Source: JABMNT01 sp048262255 (GTDB taxonomy: Bacteria > Pseudomonadota > Alphaproteobacteria > Rhodospirillales > Casp-alpha2). From it: DNA of 64,000 nt. The translations under genes and the position numbers were made by a program. Shown here in pieces: positions 36,674-45,585 of the stretch (positions are counted from its first letter, which is position 1; each line of letters begins with the position of its first letter). The stretch spans positions 1,612,001-1,676,000 of the forward strand of contig JBLXFH010000001.1 of the NCBI GenBank assembly GCA_048262255.1. Reading direction: 5' to 3'. The notes under the pieces are model-generated. The model searched no databases, was not told the origin of the DNA, and worked only from the letters and a program-made list of their open reading frames with translations.

Positions 36674-37825
36674 ATGGACGGTCATACACCTGGATTGAAC
36701 TGGCAGCGGATATTGCGTTCTTTACGCGTATCTGGCCCGACAGCCCGCATTGACCTGGGGGTCATGAACGATTTGAGCCCGGCGTCCATTACCGCTGTAA
36801 CAAGTGAACTCGCTGAGGCCAATCTGATTGTCGAGCTGGCAGACACAAACGCGCCGCAAAAGCGTGGCCGACCAAAGGTGCTGATGGACCTGAACCCAAC
36901 CTCAGCCTGTGTGGTTGGCGTAAAGCTTTCTTTGAATCACATTCAGTTCGTTCTGGCTGATTTCAAGGGCCATATGGTTGATCAGGACGAGCTTCTGATC
37001 GACACCCTGAGAGCTACGCCCGAACAGCTCGTTGCGCTGATTGTTGGCGGCGTCCGCTCATTCGTCGCCCCGCACAAGGAAATCTACGGGCGGATGTTAT
37101 CGGTTGGCGTGGCTTTTCAGGGGGTTTCCGCACCGGACAACAGTTCGATCATCTGGAGCCCGGCGGCGGCTTTGAGCGGGTTCAATCTTGGCCGCGCCCT
37201 TAGCGATGCTCTGGGTGTTCCGGTTGATGTGATCAATGATGCCAATTGTGTGGCTCTTGCTCTCAAGTATAACCCGGCCTATCAGAACGTCCGAAACTTT
37301 GGTGTGGTCTTTATCGGCTACGGCGTCGGACTGGGATTGATCGTTAACGGGGAATTACACCGGGGGCATTTCGGTACAGCATCGGAGTTTGGTCACACAA
37401 AATATACGCTGGACGGGCCACGTTGCAGTTGCGGTAAGCAGGGATGCCTTGAAGCCTATATCAGCGACTATGCGCTGTATCGTCAGATGACGGGGGTAGA
37501 GGTTGCCGCGCCCGAAGAAGCGGAGATGCGGGCCTTGACCGAACATGCGCGCTCCAATCCGGCAAATCGGGAAATCTTTGAAAACGCCGGGCGTATTCTG
37601 GGGTTTGGTATCTGCAATCTGCTGGCGCTGTTCAGTCCTGAAAAACTGATTTTGACCGGTGAGGGAACCCGCGCCATCCATCTGCTCCAGCCAGCCATGG
37701 ATGCAACGCTGAAGGCGGCTCTTGTCGACGAGTTACGGGCCGGAACAAAAATTGAAGTTCTGCCATGGCAGGAAGACACCATTCTGCGCGGTATGGTTAA
37801 CCTGTCACTCGAGCATATTGGCTAA
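36674..37825 (+). CDS. ROK family transcriptional regulator
   Basis: 383 residues. N-terminal winged helix (about 8-75, LSPASITAVTSELAEANLI, then a KRGRPKV wing), then a ROK kinase-fold domain with the zinc motif EFGHTKYTL plus RCSCGKQGCLEAY. NagC/XylR-like repressors of this type respond to sugars. Position after the XylB-like gene suggests control of that gene and itself by an aldose. Its stop overlaps the convergent peroxidase stop by 4 bases. Confidence 0.9.
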   Translation: MDGHTPGLNWQRILRSLRVSGPTARIDLGVMNDLSPASITAVTSELAEANLIVELADTNAPQKRGRPKVLMDLNPTSACVVGVKLSLNHIQFVLADFKGHMVDQDELLIDTLRATPEQLVALIVGGVRSFVAPHKEIYGRMLSVGVAFQGVSAPDNSSIIWSPAAALSGFNLGRALSDALGVPVDVINDANCVALALKYNPAYQNVRNFGVVFIGYGVGLGLIVNGELHRGHFGTASEFGHTKYTLDGPRCSCGKQGCLEAYISDYALYRQMTGVEVAAPEEAEMRALTEHARSNPANREIFENAGRILGFGICNLLALFSPEKLILTGEGTRAIHLLQPAMDATLKAALVDELRAGTKIEVLPWQEDTILRGMVNLSLEHIG

Positions 37826-39030
37826 CCGGCGCAGGCAGGTGGTGTGGGGCGCCCGGTCTGAGGTGTATGAAGTGGCGCGCTCAGTGAACGCAAAAAGGCT
37901 TCCAGATCATCAGACTCCCGGGGGGTCAATTTCAAAGGCTTGAGAATCCTCATGCCGTCAATATGCAGCCGCTCCTCATCAATTTCCGAATAATGGTTGA
38001 TTACATCCGCCAGCGTCGCCAGTGTGCCGTTATGCATGTAGGGCGCTGTCAGGGCGACATTGCGCAGCGACGGCACCTTGAACTCGCCCCAGTTCCGATG
38101 CAGCAAAACCACACGTGCCGTTTGAGCCATATGGTTCCTCTGCTCATCATCGTTATAGGCCCCGGCCAGCGTATATGGGCTGCTTTTCAGTTTCTGAATG
38201 CCGCCGTAGCGCCCTTTGTCCACTTTACCTTTTCCCATGAAAAATGGGATGCCCACATCGGCAAACTCGCCATTTGAGAAGAGTGGCCCAAAATGACACA
38301 GACTGCATTGGCCCTTGCCGACAAAGATTTTCAGGCCGCGTTGGGCGGAAGCCGGATAACGTTCGGCTTGTTGATGGTCCCCCGATAGCATGGCATCACG
38401 AAAGGTATCAAAGGGTGTGCGGGCGCTGGTCAGGGTTTCCTGAAAGGCGGCAAGCGCTTTGGCGGCATCCACCAGGACATCTTGGGGGTCTGTCTCCAAT
38501 GGCGCTGTGCCAAAGGTTTTGCGGTACAGGCAGTCGAGATCGGTATCTTGAGCGATTGCCGCACGCAGTGTTTCGGCGGAAGCGTTCATTTCATTTGCTG
38601 CGAGGATCGGGCGCAGGCTTTGCGCCCAAAGCGAATCTGCTCCGCCGTCCCAGCCAAACCAGCGGTTCCCGCGTAAATTATAAAGGCCAAGTGTGTTGCG
38701 GGGGAGCAAGTGACGGCCAAAGCCGGTATCCCGGGCATCAGAAAATCCCGTGTCCGGGTCATGGCAGGTGGCGCAGGACATGGCGCCATCGCCGGAAACG
38801 GCCGTATCAAAAAACAGGTGGCGACCGAACTCAATCGCGGCTGTGTTGCCGGACACGCGATTGCTTGGGTCGCGCTGGGGTTCAGGTGGCCAGGGTCCGT
38901 GGCTTTCAATAAAGGCACGCTCATTTTCACTGAACGCGATGATATCGGCGCTATAGGCTGAACCAGGTTCTTGAAGGATCGCAAGAAGAACGACAAGGAA
39001 CGCATTCATGCCGAATCGCTGGTGGTTCAT
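37822..39030 (-). CDS. MauG/CcpA-like di-heme cytochrome c peroxidase
   Basis: 402 residues, exported (signal peptide about 1-27). Two c-type heme motifs: CATCHDPDTGFSD (about residue 85) and CSLCHFGPLFSNGEF (about 235). FGRHLFFDTAVSGDGAMS before the first heme and LRNVALTAPYMHNGTLATL near the end are typical of MauG/bacterial cytochrome c peroxidases. It may reduce peroxide or oxidise a periplasmic target. The start overlaps the YtkA-like stop (ATGA), third gene of a coupled trio. Function in that trio is unknown. Confidence 0.88.
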   Translation of the reverse strand: MNHQRFGMNAFLVVLLAILQEPGSAYSADIIAFSENERAFIESHGPWPPEPQRDPSNRVSGNTAAIEFGRHLFFDTAVSGDGAMSCATCHDPDTGFSDARDTGFGRHLLPRNTLGLYNLRGNRWFGWDGGADSLWAQSLRPILAANEMNASAETLRAAIAQDTDLDCLYRKTFGTAPLETDPQDVLVDAAKALAAFQETLTSARTPFDTFRDAMLSGDHQQAERYPASAQRGLKIFVGKGQCSLCHFGPLFSNGEFADVGIPFFMGKGKVDKGRYGGIQKLKSSPYTLAGAYNDDEQRNHMAQTARVVLLHRNWGEFKVPSLRNVALTAPYMHNGTLATLADVINHYSEIDEERLHIDGMRILKPLKLTPRESDDLEAFLRSLSAPLHTPQTGRPTPPACAG

Positions 39031-39428
39031 TTTACCGTAAAATCCGAAAGCAGCCGTTCGCGCGTCTTGTCCTGGTGCAGGTCAAACATAAATTGCCATT
39101 GGCCGGGCATATGAAACAGAAACCCGTCCACCCGGAACCGGCCATCACCCAAGACTTTTATTTCTGGCGCATAATTCATGCCGTGCCGATGCTGCGGCAT
39201 ATGGGCGTCGGCTTCCAGCGTTCCGGCAAAGGCGGTACCGTCAGCATTGCAGACATCGACCAGCAGGGAAAATGCGCGACCGACGGAAATCGCCGGGTCC
39301 GATTTGAACGATAGGATATAAGCGGGGGTGGTCGCTTTGTGGGCGGCAGGATCGTCACAGGCCGCTTGTCCCGTTTGCGGGTTGAGCAGGAAGCCGAGCA
39401 GAACCAACAGGCAGAACCGGACCCTCAT
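39027..39428 (-). CDS. YtkA-like exported protein
   Basis: 133 residues with a signal peptide (about 1-22, ending GQAA). An immunoglobulin-like beta-sandwich of the YtkA/FixH type, with AISVGRAFSLLVDVCNADG and a His/Met-rich HMPQHRHGMNY that could bind copper, then FLFHMPGQWQFMFDLH. Only two Cys, one near the mature N-terminus. Overlaps both neighbours by 4 bases, so it is made in step with an amidohydrolase and a di-heme peroxidase. Copper delivery or protein maturation is a guess. Confidence 0.75.
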   Translation of the reverse strand: MRVRFCLLVLLGFLLNPQTGQAACDDPAAHKATTPAYILSFKSDPAISVGRAFSLLVDVCNADGTAFAGTLEADAHMPQHRHGMNYAPEIKVLGDGRFRVDGFLFHMPGQWQFMFDLHQDKTRERLLSDFTVK

Positions 39429-40240
39429 TCGCCCAAGGCCCAGTTCATCAGGGTTTCGGCATTTTTATAGGCGATTTTTTCCGAAAGGGCGGGCGGCAGA
39501 TCGCCCAGCCACTGGCGACTCCAGGCAGCATGATCGACAACATAATACCAACGCTCGGGCGTGTAGGTATCGGTACCGATGGTGAAGCGGTCGGGAAAAT
39601 CCGTAAACAACTGACGCCACGCGTCCGGGACCTTGCCGTTGTCCGACTGGTCGCTTCTGAATGCCAGATCACTCCAAAGGTTTTTGTGTTTTTCCAGCAT
39701 GGCGCGAATGGCCTGAGGGCTGACAAAGCCGGAATGGGCCCACAACACACGGGCTTCAGGGTTTTGCGCAAATATACGGTCAACGGCTTCCGCATCGGAA
39801 TGGGCATGCAGGAAGATTTTATGTTGATGCGCCAGTTTAACGATATTGCGGGGTACTTCGAGATCTGCGTCCGCACCAAAAATGTGAAACTCGCCAATCC
39901 CCGCGTAGGTGTTCTTCGACAGGCGGTCGGCAATCATGTCATCCACCGTTGCATCGCGAAACCAGGTGGAAAGCTCGCCGCGCTTGCGATAGGGGCGCAG
40001 GACCGGAACGATCAAATCCGGCGCCTCTTTATAAAGCATTTGTGTGCCGTCGTCGCTGGAACTGGAGACAAAAACCTTTTTCAGGCCCGCTTCCCGCAGC
40101 ACTTTGATCGCCTCTTTTGGCGGCAGCATGTCCCAGGCGTCGTGGCTGTAATGAACATGGGAGTCGATGAGCGGCAGGTCTTTGGCCGTTGCCGGCAGAG
40201 TGAAAAAAGCAAAAAGCAGCGATGCAATCATAATTTTCAT
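39425..40240 (-). CDS. Exported amidohydrolase (TIM-barrel metal hydrolase)
   Basis: 271 residues from ATG at 40240, GGGAGA 8 bases upstream; the signal peptide ends near TLPATA. Metal-binding HVH in LIDSHVHYSHDAW, later IGEFHIFG, FLHAHSDAEAV, LWAHSGF and GTDTYTPERW give the amidohydrolase-2/TatD-like ligand set. Periplasmic location is unusual for this superfamily. First gene of the coupled trio with the YtkA-like and MauG-like genes. Substrate unknown. Confidence 0.82.
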   Translation of the reverse strand: MKIMIASLLFAFFTLPATAKDLPLIDSHVHYSHDAWDMLPPKEAIKVLREAGLKKVFVSSSSDDGTQMLYKEAPDLIVPVLRPYRKRGELSTWFRDATVDDMIADRLSKNTYAGIGEFHIFGADADLEVPRNIVKLAHQHKIFLHAHSDAEAVDRIFAQNPEARVLWAHSGFVSPQAIRAMLEKHKNLWSDLAFRSDQSDNGKVPDAWRQLFTDFPDRFTIGTDTYTPERWYYVVDHAAWSRQWLGDLPPALSEKIAYKNAETLMNWALGE

Positions 40241-40335
40241 GGCGGTATCTCCCAGATTCCATTCAACAGTTGCCATATTGGATATTGCGTGCGTCTATAT
40301 GATTGTCAATGTAGAGAGGGGAAATAGGCGGAAAG

Positions 40336-41292
40336 ATGCATAAAGTTAAGCTTGGAAAAACTGGACTGGACGTCAGCGTAGCCGGATTGGGGAGTGGCGG
40401 CAGCAGCCGTCTTGGGCAAGGCTATGGACTACAAAAAGAAGCATCCGTTAGCGTCGTCAAAGCGGCTCTTGATATGGGCATTACCTTTTTTGATACGGCC
40501 GCGGTCTATGGAACGGAAGACATTGTTGGCGCGGGTTTGAAAGGGGTTCGGGATCAGGTTGTCATTTCGACCAAGGCGCTGGTTCATGCGCCTGGGAAAC
40601 CGGCAACCGGAACCGACATGGCTTCGCCCCGGCAAATCCGCGAGAGCCTCGAGCAAAGCCTGAAAAACCTGCAGACGGATTATGTCGATGTCTTTCATCT
40701 GCACGGTGTGACTCCCGACCAATATGCCTATTGCGTCGAACATCTGGTGCCGGAAATGGTACGGATGCGCGAGCAGGGGAAAATCCGTCACTTTGGCATT
40801 ACGGAACGCTTCATCATTGATACCGATCACGCCATGCTGCAAAAGGCCCTTGCCGATTCTTTCTGGGACGTTGTGATGATCGGTTTCAACATGATCAATC
40901 CGTCAGCCCGGAAAACCCTGTTTCCGTTAACCCAGGAAAAGGGTGTTGCGACGCTGATCATGTTTGCCGTGCGGACAGCGCTCAGCAAGGTAAGCGTCCT
41001 GAAAGAGCTTCTGCAGCAGTTGGCCGATGCAAACCTGATCGATCAGGCCATTGCCAGTGAGCCGGTACCCCTGAAGTTTTTGACCGATGACGGGGTTTCG
41101 AACTCGATCATGGATGCCGCCTACCGGTTTTGCCGCCATGAACCCGGTGCAGAAGTGATTCTGACAGGGACCGGTAGCATCGATCATTTACGTCAAAATG
41201 TGGCGTCGATTTGCAATGTGCCGCTGCCAGACAGTGCTCTCGGTCGGTTGCGGGAGCTGTTTGGTGATATAGATAGCGTTTCCGGCAATTAA
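40336..41292 (+). CDS. Aldo/keto reductase
   Basis: 318 residues. The catalytic tetrad is seen as Asp and Tyr of FDTAAVYGTED, Lys of VISTKALV and His of DVFHLHGV. TIM-barrel start LGKTGLDVSVAGLGSGG. The C-terminal NADPH site is less standard (ILTGTGSIDHLRQNV), as in the dehydrogenase-like subgroup. Divergent from the exported trio across a 95-base gap and about 100 bases before the ThDP enzyme gene; it may work on a sugar or a ketone but nothing fixes this. Confidence 0.85.
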   Translation: MHKVKLGKTGLDVSVAGLGSGGSSRLGQGYGLQKEASVSVVKAALDMGITFFDTAAVYGTEDIVGAGLKGVRDQVVISTKALVHAPGKPATGTDMASPRQIRESLEQSLKNLQTDYVDVFHLHGVTPDQYAYCVEHLVPEMVRMREQGKIRHFGITERFIIDTDHAMLQKALADSFWDVVMIGFNMINPSARKTLFPLTQEKGVATLIMFAVRTALSKVSVLKELLQQLADANLIDQAIASEPVPLKFLTDDGVSNSIMDAAYRFCRHEPGAEVILTGTGSIDHLRQNVASICNVPLPDSALGRLRELFGDIDSVSGN

Positions 41293-41394
41293 CACATTGG
41301 GTTGCGCCCCCGGTCTCAATATTTATAAATAGCGGGAACTGACGATTTACTGCGTTCGCAGGATAACACTCAAAATCGAAATAGGATGATAACA

Positions 41395-43074
41395 ATGGCG
41401 GCAAATCTGGAGCCCCGGCTTGGTGGGCATATTCTGGCGGATCAATTGGCGATTCAAGGCGTTGATACGGCGTTTTGCGTGCCGGGCGAGAGTTATCTGA
41501 CGCTATTGGATGGGCTCTATCATCACCAGAATGCGATTCGTGTAATCAATACCCGGCACGAAGGTGCCGCCGCCAATATGGCTGACGCCTATGGCAAACT
41601 GACCGGAAAACCGGGCATTTGCATGGTGACCCGCGGCCCGGGCGCGACAAATGCCTCCATCGGCGTACATACGGCGTTTCAGGACTCGACACCGATGATT
41701 TTGCTGATCGGCCAGATTGGCCGCTCCATGGCCGACAGGGAAGCCTTCCAGGAGATCGATTATCGTCGGATGTTTGGCGAAATGGCGAAATGGGTGGCCC
41801 AGATCGACCAGACAGAGCGTATCCCGGAATATATCAGCCGGGCCTTTCATGTTGCCCAGTCGGGACGTCCGGGGCCTGTGGTTTTGGCCTTGCCGGAAGA
41901 CATGCTGTCGAGCATGGCGACCGTTGAGGACGCCAAAAAGGCGCGGCCCGCACAAGCCGCCCCGTCGCCCGAGGCCATGTCCGAACTGCGTGAGCTTTTG
42001 GCCAAGGCAAAAAAACCGATGGTGATTGTCGGTGGTCCCACATGGACACAAGCCGCCATCAAGGATATGACCGAATTCGTCGAAGCCAATGCCCTGCCGG
42101 TGGGTGCCGCTTTCCGTTATCAGGATCGCTTTGATAACCGCCACCCCAATTATGTTGGGGACGTGGGGATTGCCATTAATCCTAAACTGGCGGCCCGGGT
42201 CAAAGAAGCCGATCTGCTGATCCTTGCAGGACCGCGCATGGGGGAGATGACGACACAGGGGTATGACCTGCTGAACATTCCCGAAACCCATCAGACGCTG
42301 GTTCATATCATGCCCGGCGCTGAAGAATTGGGCCGTGTATACCGGCCGGATTTGGCCATCAACGCAAGCCTGCCGCAGTTTTGTAAGGCGGCAAAGGCAC
42401 TTGCGCCGGTTGACAGTTCGGCATGGGCCACGGAAGCCGCAACCGGGCATGCGGATTATCTGGCGCGGATTGTGCCAACGGAAGTCCCGGGTGATGTCAA
42501 TGTGGGGGAAATCGTCAGTTGGCTCAACAAACGCCTTCCCGAAGATGCGATCATCACAAACGGGGCTGGTAACTACACCGTCTGGGCACATCGCTTTTTC
42601 CAGCACAAAGCGTTCCCGACCCAATTGGCGCCAACCAATGGCGCTATGGGGTATTCGGTGCCAGCGGCTATTGCCGCCAAGGCTGTCTACCCAGACCGGA
42701 TGGTTGTCAGTTTTAACGGTGATGGCTGTTTTATGATGTTGGGCCAGGAAATGATTACGGCCCATCAGTTCAATACGCCCGTGATTTTTATTGTCGTCAA
42801 TAACGGCATGCTGGGCACGATCCGTATGCATCAGGAACGCCATTATCCCGACAATATCATGTCGACGGATCTGGTTAATCCTGATTTTGTCAAACTGGCT
42901 GAAGCCTATGGGGCGACCGGTGAGCGGGTAGAGCGCACGGAAGACTTCGCTGATGCTTTCGAGCGGGCGGTGGCATCCGGCAAATCGGCGCTTATCGAAC
43001 TGATTGTCGATCCGCAGGCCCTGACACCCGTGCAAACGCTGGACGAAGCACGGGCGCAGGGGTTGGGGAACTAG
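41395..43074 (+). CDS. Thiamine diphosphate-dependent enzyme, acetolactate synthase-like
   Basis: 559 residues from ATG at 41395 (AGGA 8 bases upstream); the ATG at 41386 is too close to that site. Three-domain ThDP fold: catalytic Glu in TRHEGAAANMADAYG, central domain near KKPMVIVGGPTWTQ, and the ThDP motif GDGCFMMLGQEM ending with VNNGMLGTIRM. Resembles acetolactate synthase and decarboxylases such as sulfoacetaldehyde or benzoylformate types; no small subunit is nearby, so biosynthetic AHAS is unlikely. The tectonin-like gene follows by 17 bases. Confidence 0.85.
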   Translation: MAANLEPRLGGHILADQLAIQGVDTAFCVPGESYLTLLDGLYHHQNAIRVINTRHEGAAANMADAYGKLTGKPGICMVTRGPGATNASIGVHTAFQDSTPMILLIGQIGRSMADREAFQEIDYRRMFGEMAKWVAQIDQTERIPEYISRAFHVAQSGRPGPVVLALPEDMLSSMATVEDAKKARPAQAAPSPEAMSELRELLAKAKKPMVIVGGPTWTQAAIKDMTEFVEANALPVGAAFRYQDRFDNRHPNYVGDVGIAINPKLAARVKEADLLILAGPRMGEMTTQGYDLLNIPETHQTLVHIMPGAEELGRVYRPDLAINASLPQFCKAAKALAPVDSSAWATEAATGHADYLARIVPTEVPGDVNVGEIVSWLNKRLPEDAIITNGAGNYTVWAHRFFQHKAFPTQLAPTNGAMGYSVPAAIAAKAVYPDRMVVSFNGDGCFMMLGQEMITAHQFNTPVIFIVVNNGMLGTIRMHQERHYPDNIMSTDLVNPDFVKLAEAYGATGERVERTEDFADAFERAVASGKSALIELIVDPQALTPVQTLDEARAQGLGN

Positions 43075-43091
43075 AGAAAGGTCGGAAGAAT

Positions 43092-43865
43092 ATGCGCCTT
43101 TTGTTGACGGTCATGGCCCTGATCGTGGGGCTTGGACTCCCTCCTTCCACCTCTGCTGCAGAAAAAGAAACGACGCTGCCTATGGATTGGAAAGCCATTC
43201 CCGGTGACGCCATTGACATGGACATATCCATGGAGGGCGTGGTCTGGATTGTGACGACAAAAGGCGAAATTAAAAAATGGAATGGGCAGGGCTGGGACCG
43301 TTATCCCGGCAAGGCCATGCGTATTGCCGCTGGACCGCGCGGCAATACGTGGATCGTTGATCCGCAAAACCGGATTTTTCGTTGGGGTAAAACGGACTGG
43401 GTCGCTATGCCCGGCAAGGCGACGGATATTTCCGTTGGCGCCAGCGAGCCCATCTGGATGATTGGTACCGATCCGAAACCCGGCGGTTATGGCATATATA
43501 AATGGGGTGTGACGGACTGGGTGCCGGTTGAGGGGGCGGCTGTGCGGATTGCGGTGGGGCCGAAAGGCAATCCCTGGATCATCAATGAGGACCACGAAAT
43601 TTTCCGGCTGACCCGAATGGAATGGGGCAAAGCGCCAGGGGCAGCGCAAGAGATCACGATTGCTGCAAATGGGGTCGCCTGGATCATTGACGGGACTGAA
43701 GGCGCTACCAAACCGGCAGCCGTGCGGGCTTGGAGCGGGCGCAACTGGGTGCTCTACGCGGGGGAGATGTCTGGGATTGCCACGGATGCCCGCGGACGCC
43801 CTTGGGCCTTTAACAGTCGCAACGAGATTTTCGCTGATCCGCGATCTGTCGCTCTGCTGCCGTAG
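43092..43865 (+). CDS. Secreted tectonin-like beta-propeller protein
   Basis: 257 residues with a signal peptide (about 1-22). At least five repeats of about 40 residues follow the pattern W-x-x-x-P-G-x-A-x-x-I ... G-x-x-W-I ... I-x-x-W: DWKAIPGDAIDMDIS, DRYPGKAMRIAAG, DWVAMPGKATDISVG, DWVPVEGAAVRIAVG, EWGKAPGAAQEITIA. This is the tectonin/TECPR repeat, which builds a propeller and in some proteins binds lipid A or glycans. It follows the ThDP gene closely and is ended by a strong terminator. Target unknown. Confidence 0.85.
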   Translation: MRLLLTVMALIVGLGLPPSTSAAEKETTLPMDWKAIPGDAIDMDISMEGVVWIVTTKGEIKKWNGQGWDRYPGKAMRIAAGPRGNTWIVDPQNRIFRWGKTDWVAMPGKATDISVGASEPIWMIGTDPKPGGYGIYKWGVTDWVPVEGAAVRIAVGPKGNPWIINEDHEIFRLTRMEWGKAPGAAQEITIAANGVAWIIDGTEGATKPAAVRAWSGRNWVLYAGEMSGIATDARGRPWAFNSRNEIFADPRSVALLP

Positions 43866-43872
43866 GCTATAA

Positions 43873-43899
43873 AAAAAGAGAGCCAGAGGCTCTCTTTTT
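43873..43899. terminator. Bidirectional terminator between tectonin-like gene and cspA
   Basis: AAAAAGAGAGCC-aga-GGCTCTCTTTTT, a perfect 12-bp stem whose arms supply T-runs in both directions. It sits 8 bases after the tectonin-like stop and 29 before the end of the convergent cold-shock gene. Confidence 0.93.
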
Positions 43900-43927
43900 A
43901 GAAGGAATTCAGACAATCAAAAGCGGC

Positions 43928-44137
43928 TTAATCAAGTGCAACAAGATTGTCGGCAGCTTCTTTTCCGTTGTTCCCTGGGATCAGTTCATATTGAATTTTC
44001 TGGCCTTCGCGAAGGCCGTCAAGGCCCGCACGTTGTACGGCTGTGATATGAACAAAAGCATCGCTTCCGCCATCAGAAGGTTCAATAAACCCGAACCCTT
44101 TCGTTGCATTAAACCATTTAACAGTACCGGTCGGCAT
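43928..44137 (-). CDS. cspA: Cold-shock domain protein (CspA family)
   Basis: 69 residues from ATG at 44137; the open frame extends to 44197 but that part is leader. MPTGTVKWFNATKGFGFIEP with RNP1 (KGFGFI) and RNP2 (DAFVHI). Single-stranded nucleic acid chaperone of the five-strand OB fold. Its leader contains a strong hairpin at 44162-44182. A second, similar copy is at 62170-62379. Confidence 0.95.
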   Translation of the reverse strand: MPTGTVKWFNATKGFGFIEPSDGGSDAFVHITAVQRAGLDGLREGQKIQYELIPGNNGKEAADNLVALD

Positions 44138-44161
44138 AGTCTTTCTCTCTCTCTGGTGTCG

Positions 44162-44182
44162 AGCACACGCCTGTCGTGTGCT
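44162..44182 (-). promoter_or_regulatory. Leader hairpin upstream of cspA
   Basis: AGCACACG-cctgt-CGTGTGCT, a perfect 8-bp stem, 25 bases before the cspA ATG in its presumed leader. On the plus strand it is followed by TTTTT and would look like a terminator, but no plus-strand gene ends there; a leader structure that responds to temperature is more likely. Confidence 0.5.
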
Positions 44183-44321
44183 TTTTTGTGGTGTCACATA
44201 TAATTAGACGAACCACTCCTTTAAGAAGAAAATGCCGTCAATCCTGTGGCCCCAAACCAAAATGTTAAGCGAAAATGGAAAAAATCGCAATGGGGGTCTG
44301 CATTAACGGAATTCTTACCCG

Positions 44322-45446
44322 TTAAAAGGTTATGATCTGGCGGATGGTATCGCCCGCATCCAGAACGTCAAAGGCCCTATTGATATCGTCCAGTTTGATT
44401 TTTGAACTGATCAGTTTGTCGACCGGGAGCAACCCGCGCTGATACATACTGATGTATCGTGGAATGTCGCGGGCCGGAACACAGGAGCCCATATAACTGC
44501 CTTTGATGGTGCGTTCCTCGGCAACCATGCTGAGATGGGAAAGGGAGAATTTGTGGTCGGGGTGGCTGAGCCCGGATGAACATGACGTGCCGCCTCGCCG
44601 GGTAATGCGATAGGTGATATCCATGGCGTTAACGGAGCCCGCCATCTCGAAGGCATATTCAACACCGCCATTTGTCGCATCGCGCGCCGCTTCCACACAA
44701 TCAGGATCGTCAGCATTAAATGTATGCGTGGCCCCCAGTTCCCGGGCTAATGCCAGTTTGCTGTCGAGCCTGTCAATGGCGACAATTTTTTCAGCCCCCA
44801 GCATTTTAGCGGCCAGCAGAGCGTTCAGGCCAACCCCGCCTAATCCAACGACGCCGACGGTTGCGCTTGGGCGGACCTGCACCGTATTGAGGACAGCACC
44901 AACGCCGGTCATCACGGCGCAGCTGAACTGTGCCGCCTCATCGAGAGACATGCTGTCTTCAATTTTTATCAAGGAGCGCGCTGAAGCAACGCTGTACTCT
45001 GCAAAGCAGGAAACACCGGCATTATGGCCAATCAGATTGCCATTGAGGGAAAGCCGTCTGGCGCCCCCGAGCAAAGTGCCTGCCGCATTGGCAGCGTGGC
45101 CCGGCGCACAACTCGACGGTCGACCCGTAAGGCATGGCTCACAGCTTCCACAGGACGGAAGGAAAGCAAAAACGACCCGGTCGCCGGGCTTGAACTGTTT
45201 AACACCACGCCCGACTTCCTGAACGACACCCGATGCTTCGTGACCCAAAACCAACGGAACCGGTTTTATCCGCGTGCCATTCACGACGGAGAGATCGGAG
45301 TGACAGACACCTGCAGCTTTGATTTGGACCAGAACTTCGCCATCCTGTGGAGCCGCAAGATCAACATCAATAACCTCAATAGGTCTTGATTGGGCGTAAG
45401 GTTTAGGTCGGCTGGAATCAACCAGAACAGCGGCGCGAATTTTCAT
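44322..45446 (-). CDS. Zinc-dependent alcohol dehydrogenase, class III-like MDR
   Basis: 374 residues from ATG at 45446, preceded by GAGGAGC. Catalytic zinc ligands in GVCHSDLSVVNG (Cys, and His of GHEASGVVQEVG), structural zinc in CGSCEPCLTGRPSSC, NAD site in GVVGLGGVGLNALLA. The substrate loop is of the Zn-MDR alcohol / formaldehyde dehydrogenase type, but the class III length and glutathione residues cannot be confirmed. Stands alone between cspA and the phaZ gene. Confidence 0.88.
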   Translation of the reverse strand: MKIRAAVLVDSSRPKPYAQSRPIEVIDVDLAAPQDGEVLVQIKAAGVCHSDLSVVNGTRIKPVPLVLGHEASGVVQEVGRGVKQFKPGDRVVFAFLPSCGSCEPCLTGRPSSCAPGHAANAAGTLLGGARRLSLNGNLIGHNAGVSCFAEYSVASARSLIKIEDSMSLDEAAQFSCAVMTGVGAVLNTVQVRPSATVGVVGLGGVGLNALLAAKMLGAEKIVAIDRLDSKLALARELGATHTFNADDPDCVEAARDATNGGVEYAFEMAGSVNAMDITYRITRRGGTSCSSGLSHPDHKFSLSHLSMVAEERTIKGSYMGSCVPARDIPRYISMYQRGLLPVDKLISSKIKLDDINRAFDVLDAGDTIRQIITF

Positions 45447-45585
45447 GGACGGCTCCTCATTGGAAAACAGGCACCGTAAGTCATGCATGGCGGCCTGTCT
45501 ATGGGCAGCCGTTTGCTCCGTTCAGGCGACCGCTCTCCACCATTGGTTTGCCATATCGGGGAAGCCGCTGATTCCGTAAGGGGCT

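Noticed and set aside
41386..43074. Biosynthetic acetolactate synthase (ilvB/ilvI)
   Set aside because: No small regulatory subunit or other branched-chain genes nearby, and sequence features fit the wider ThDP family equally well.
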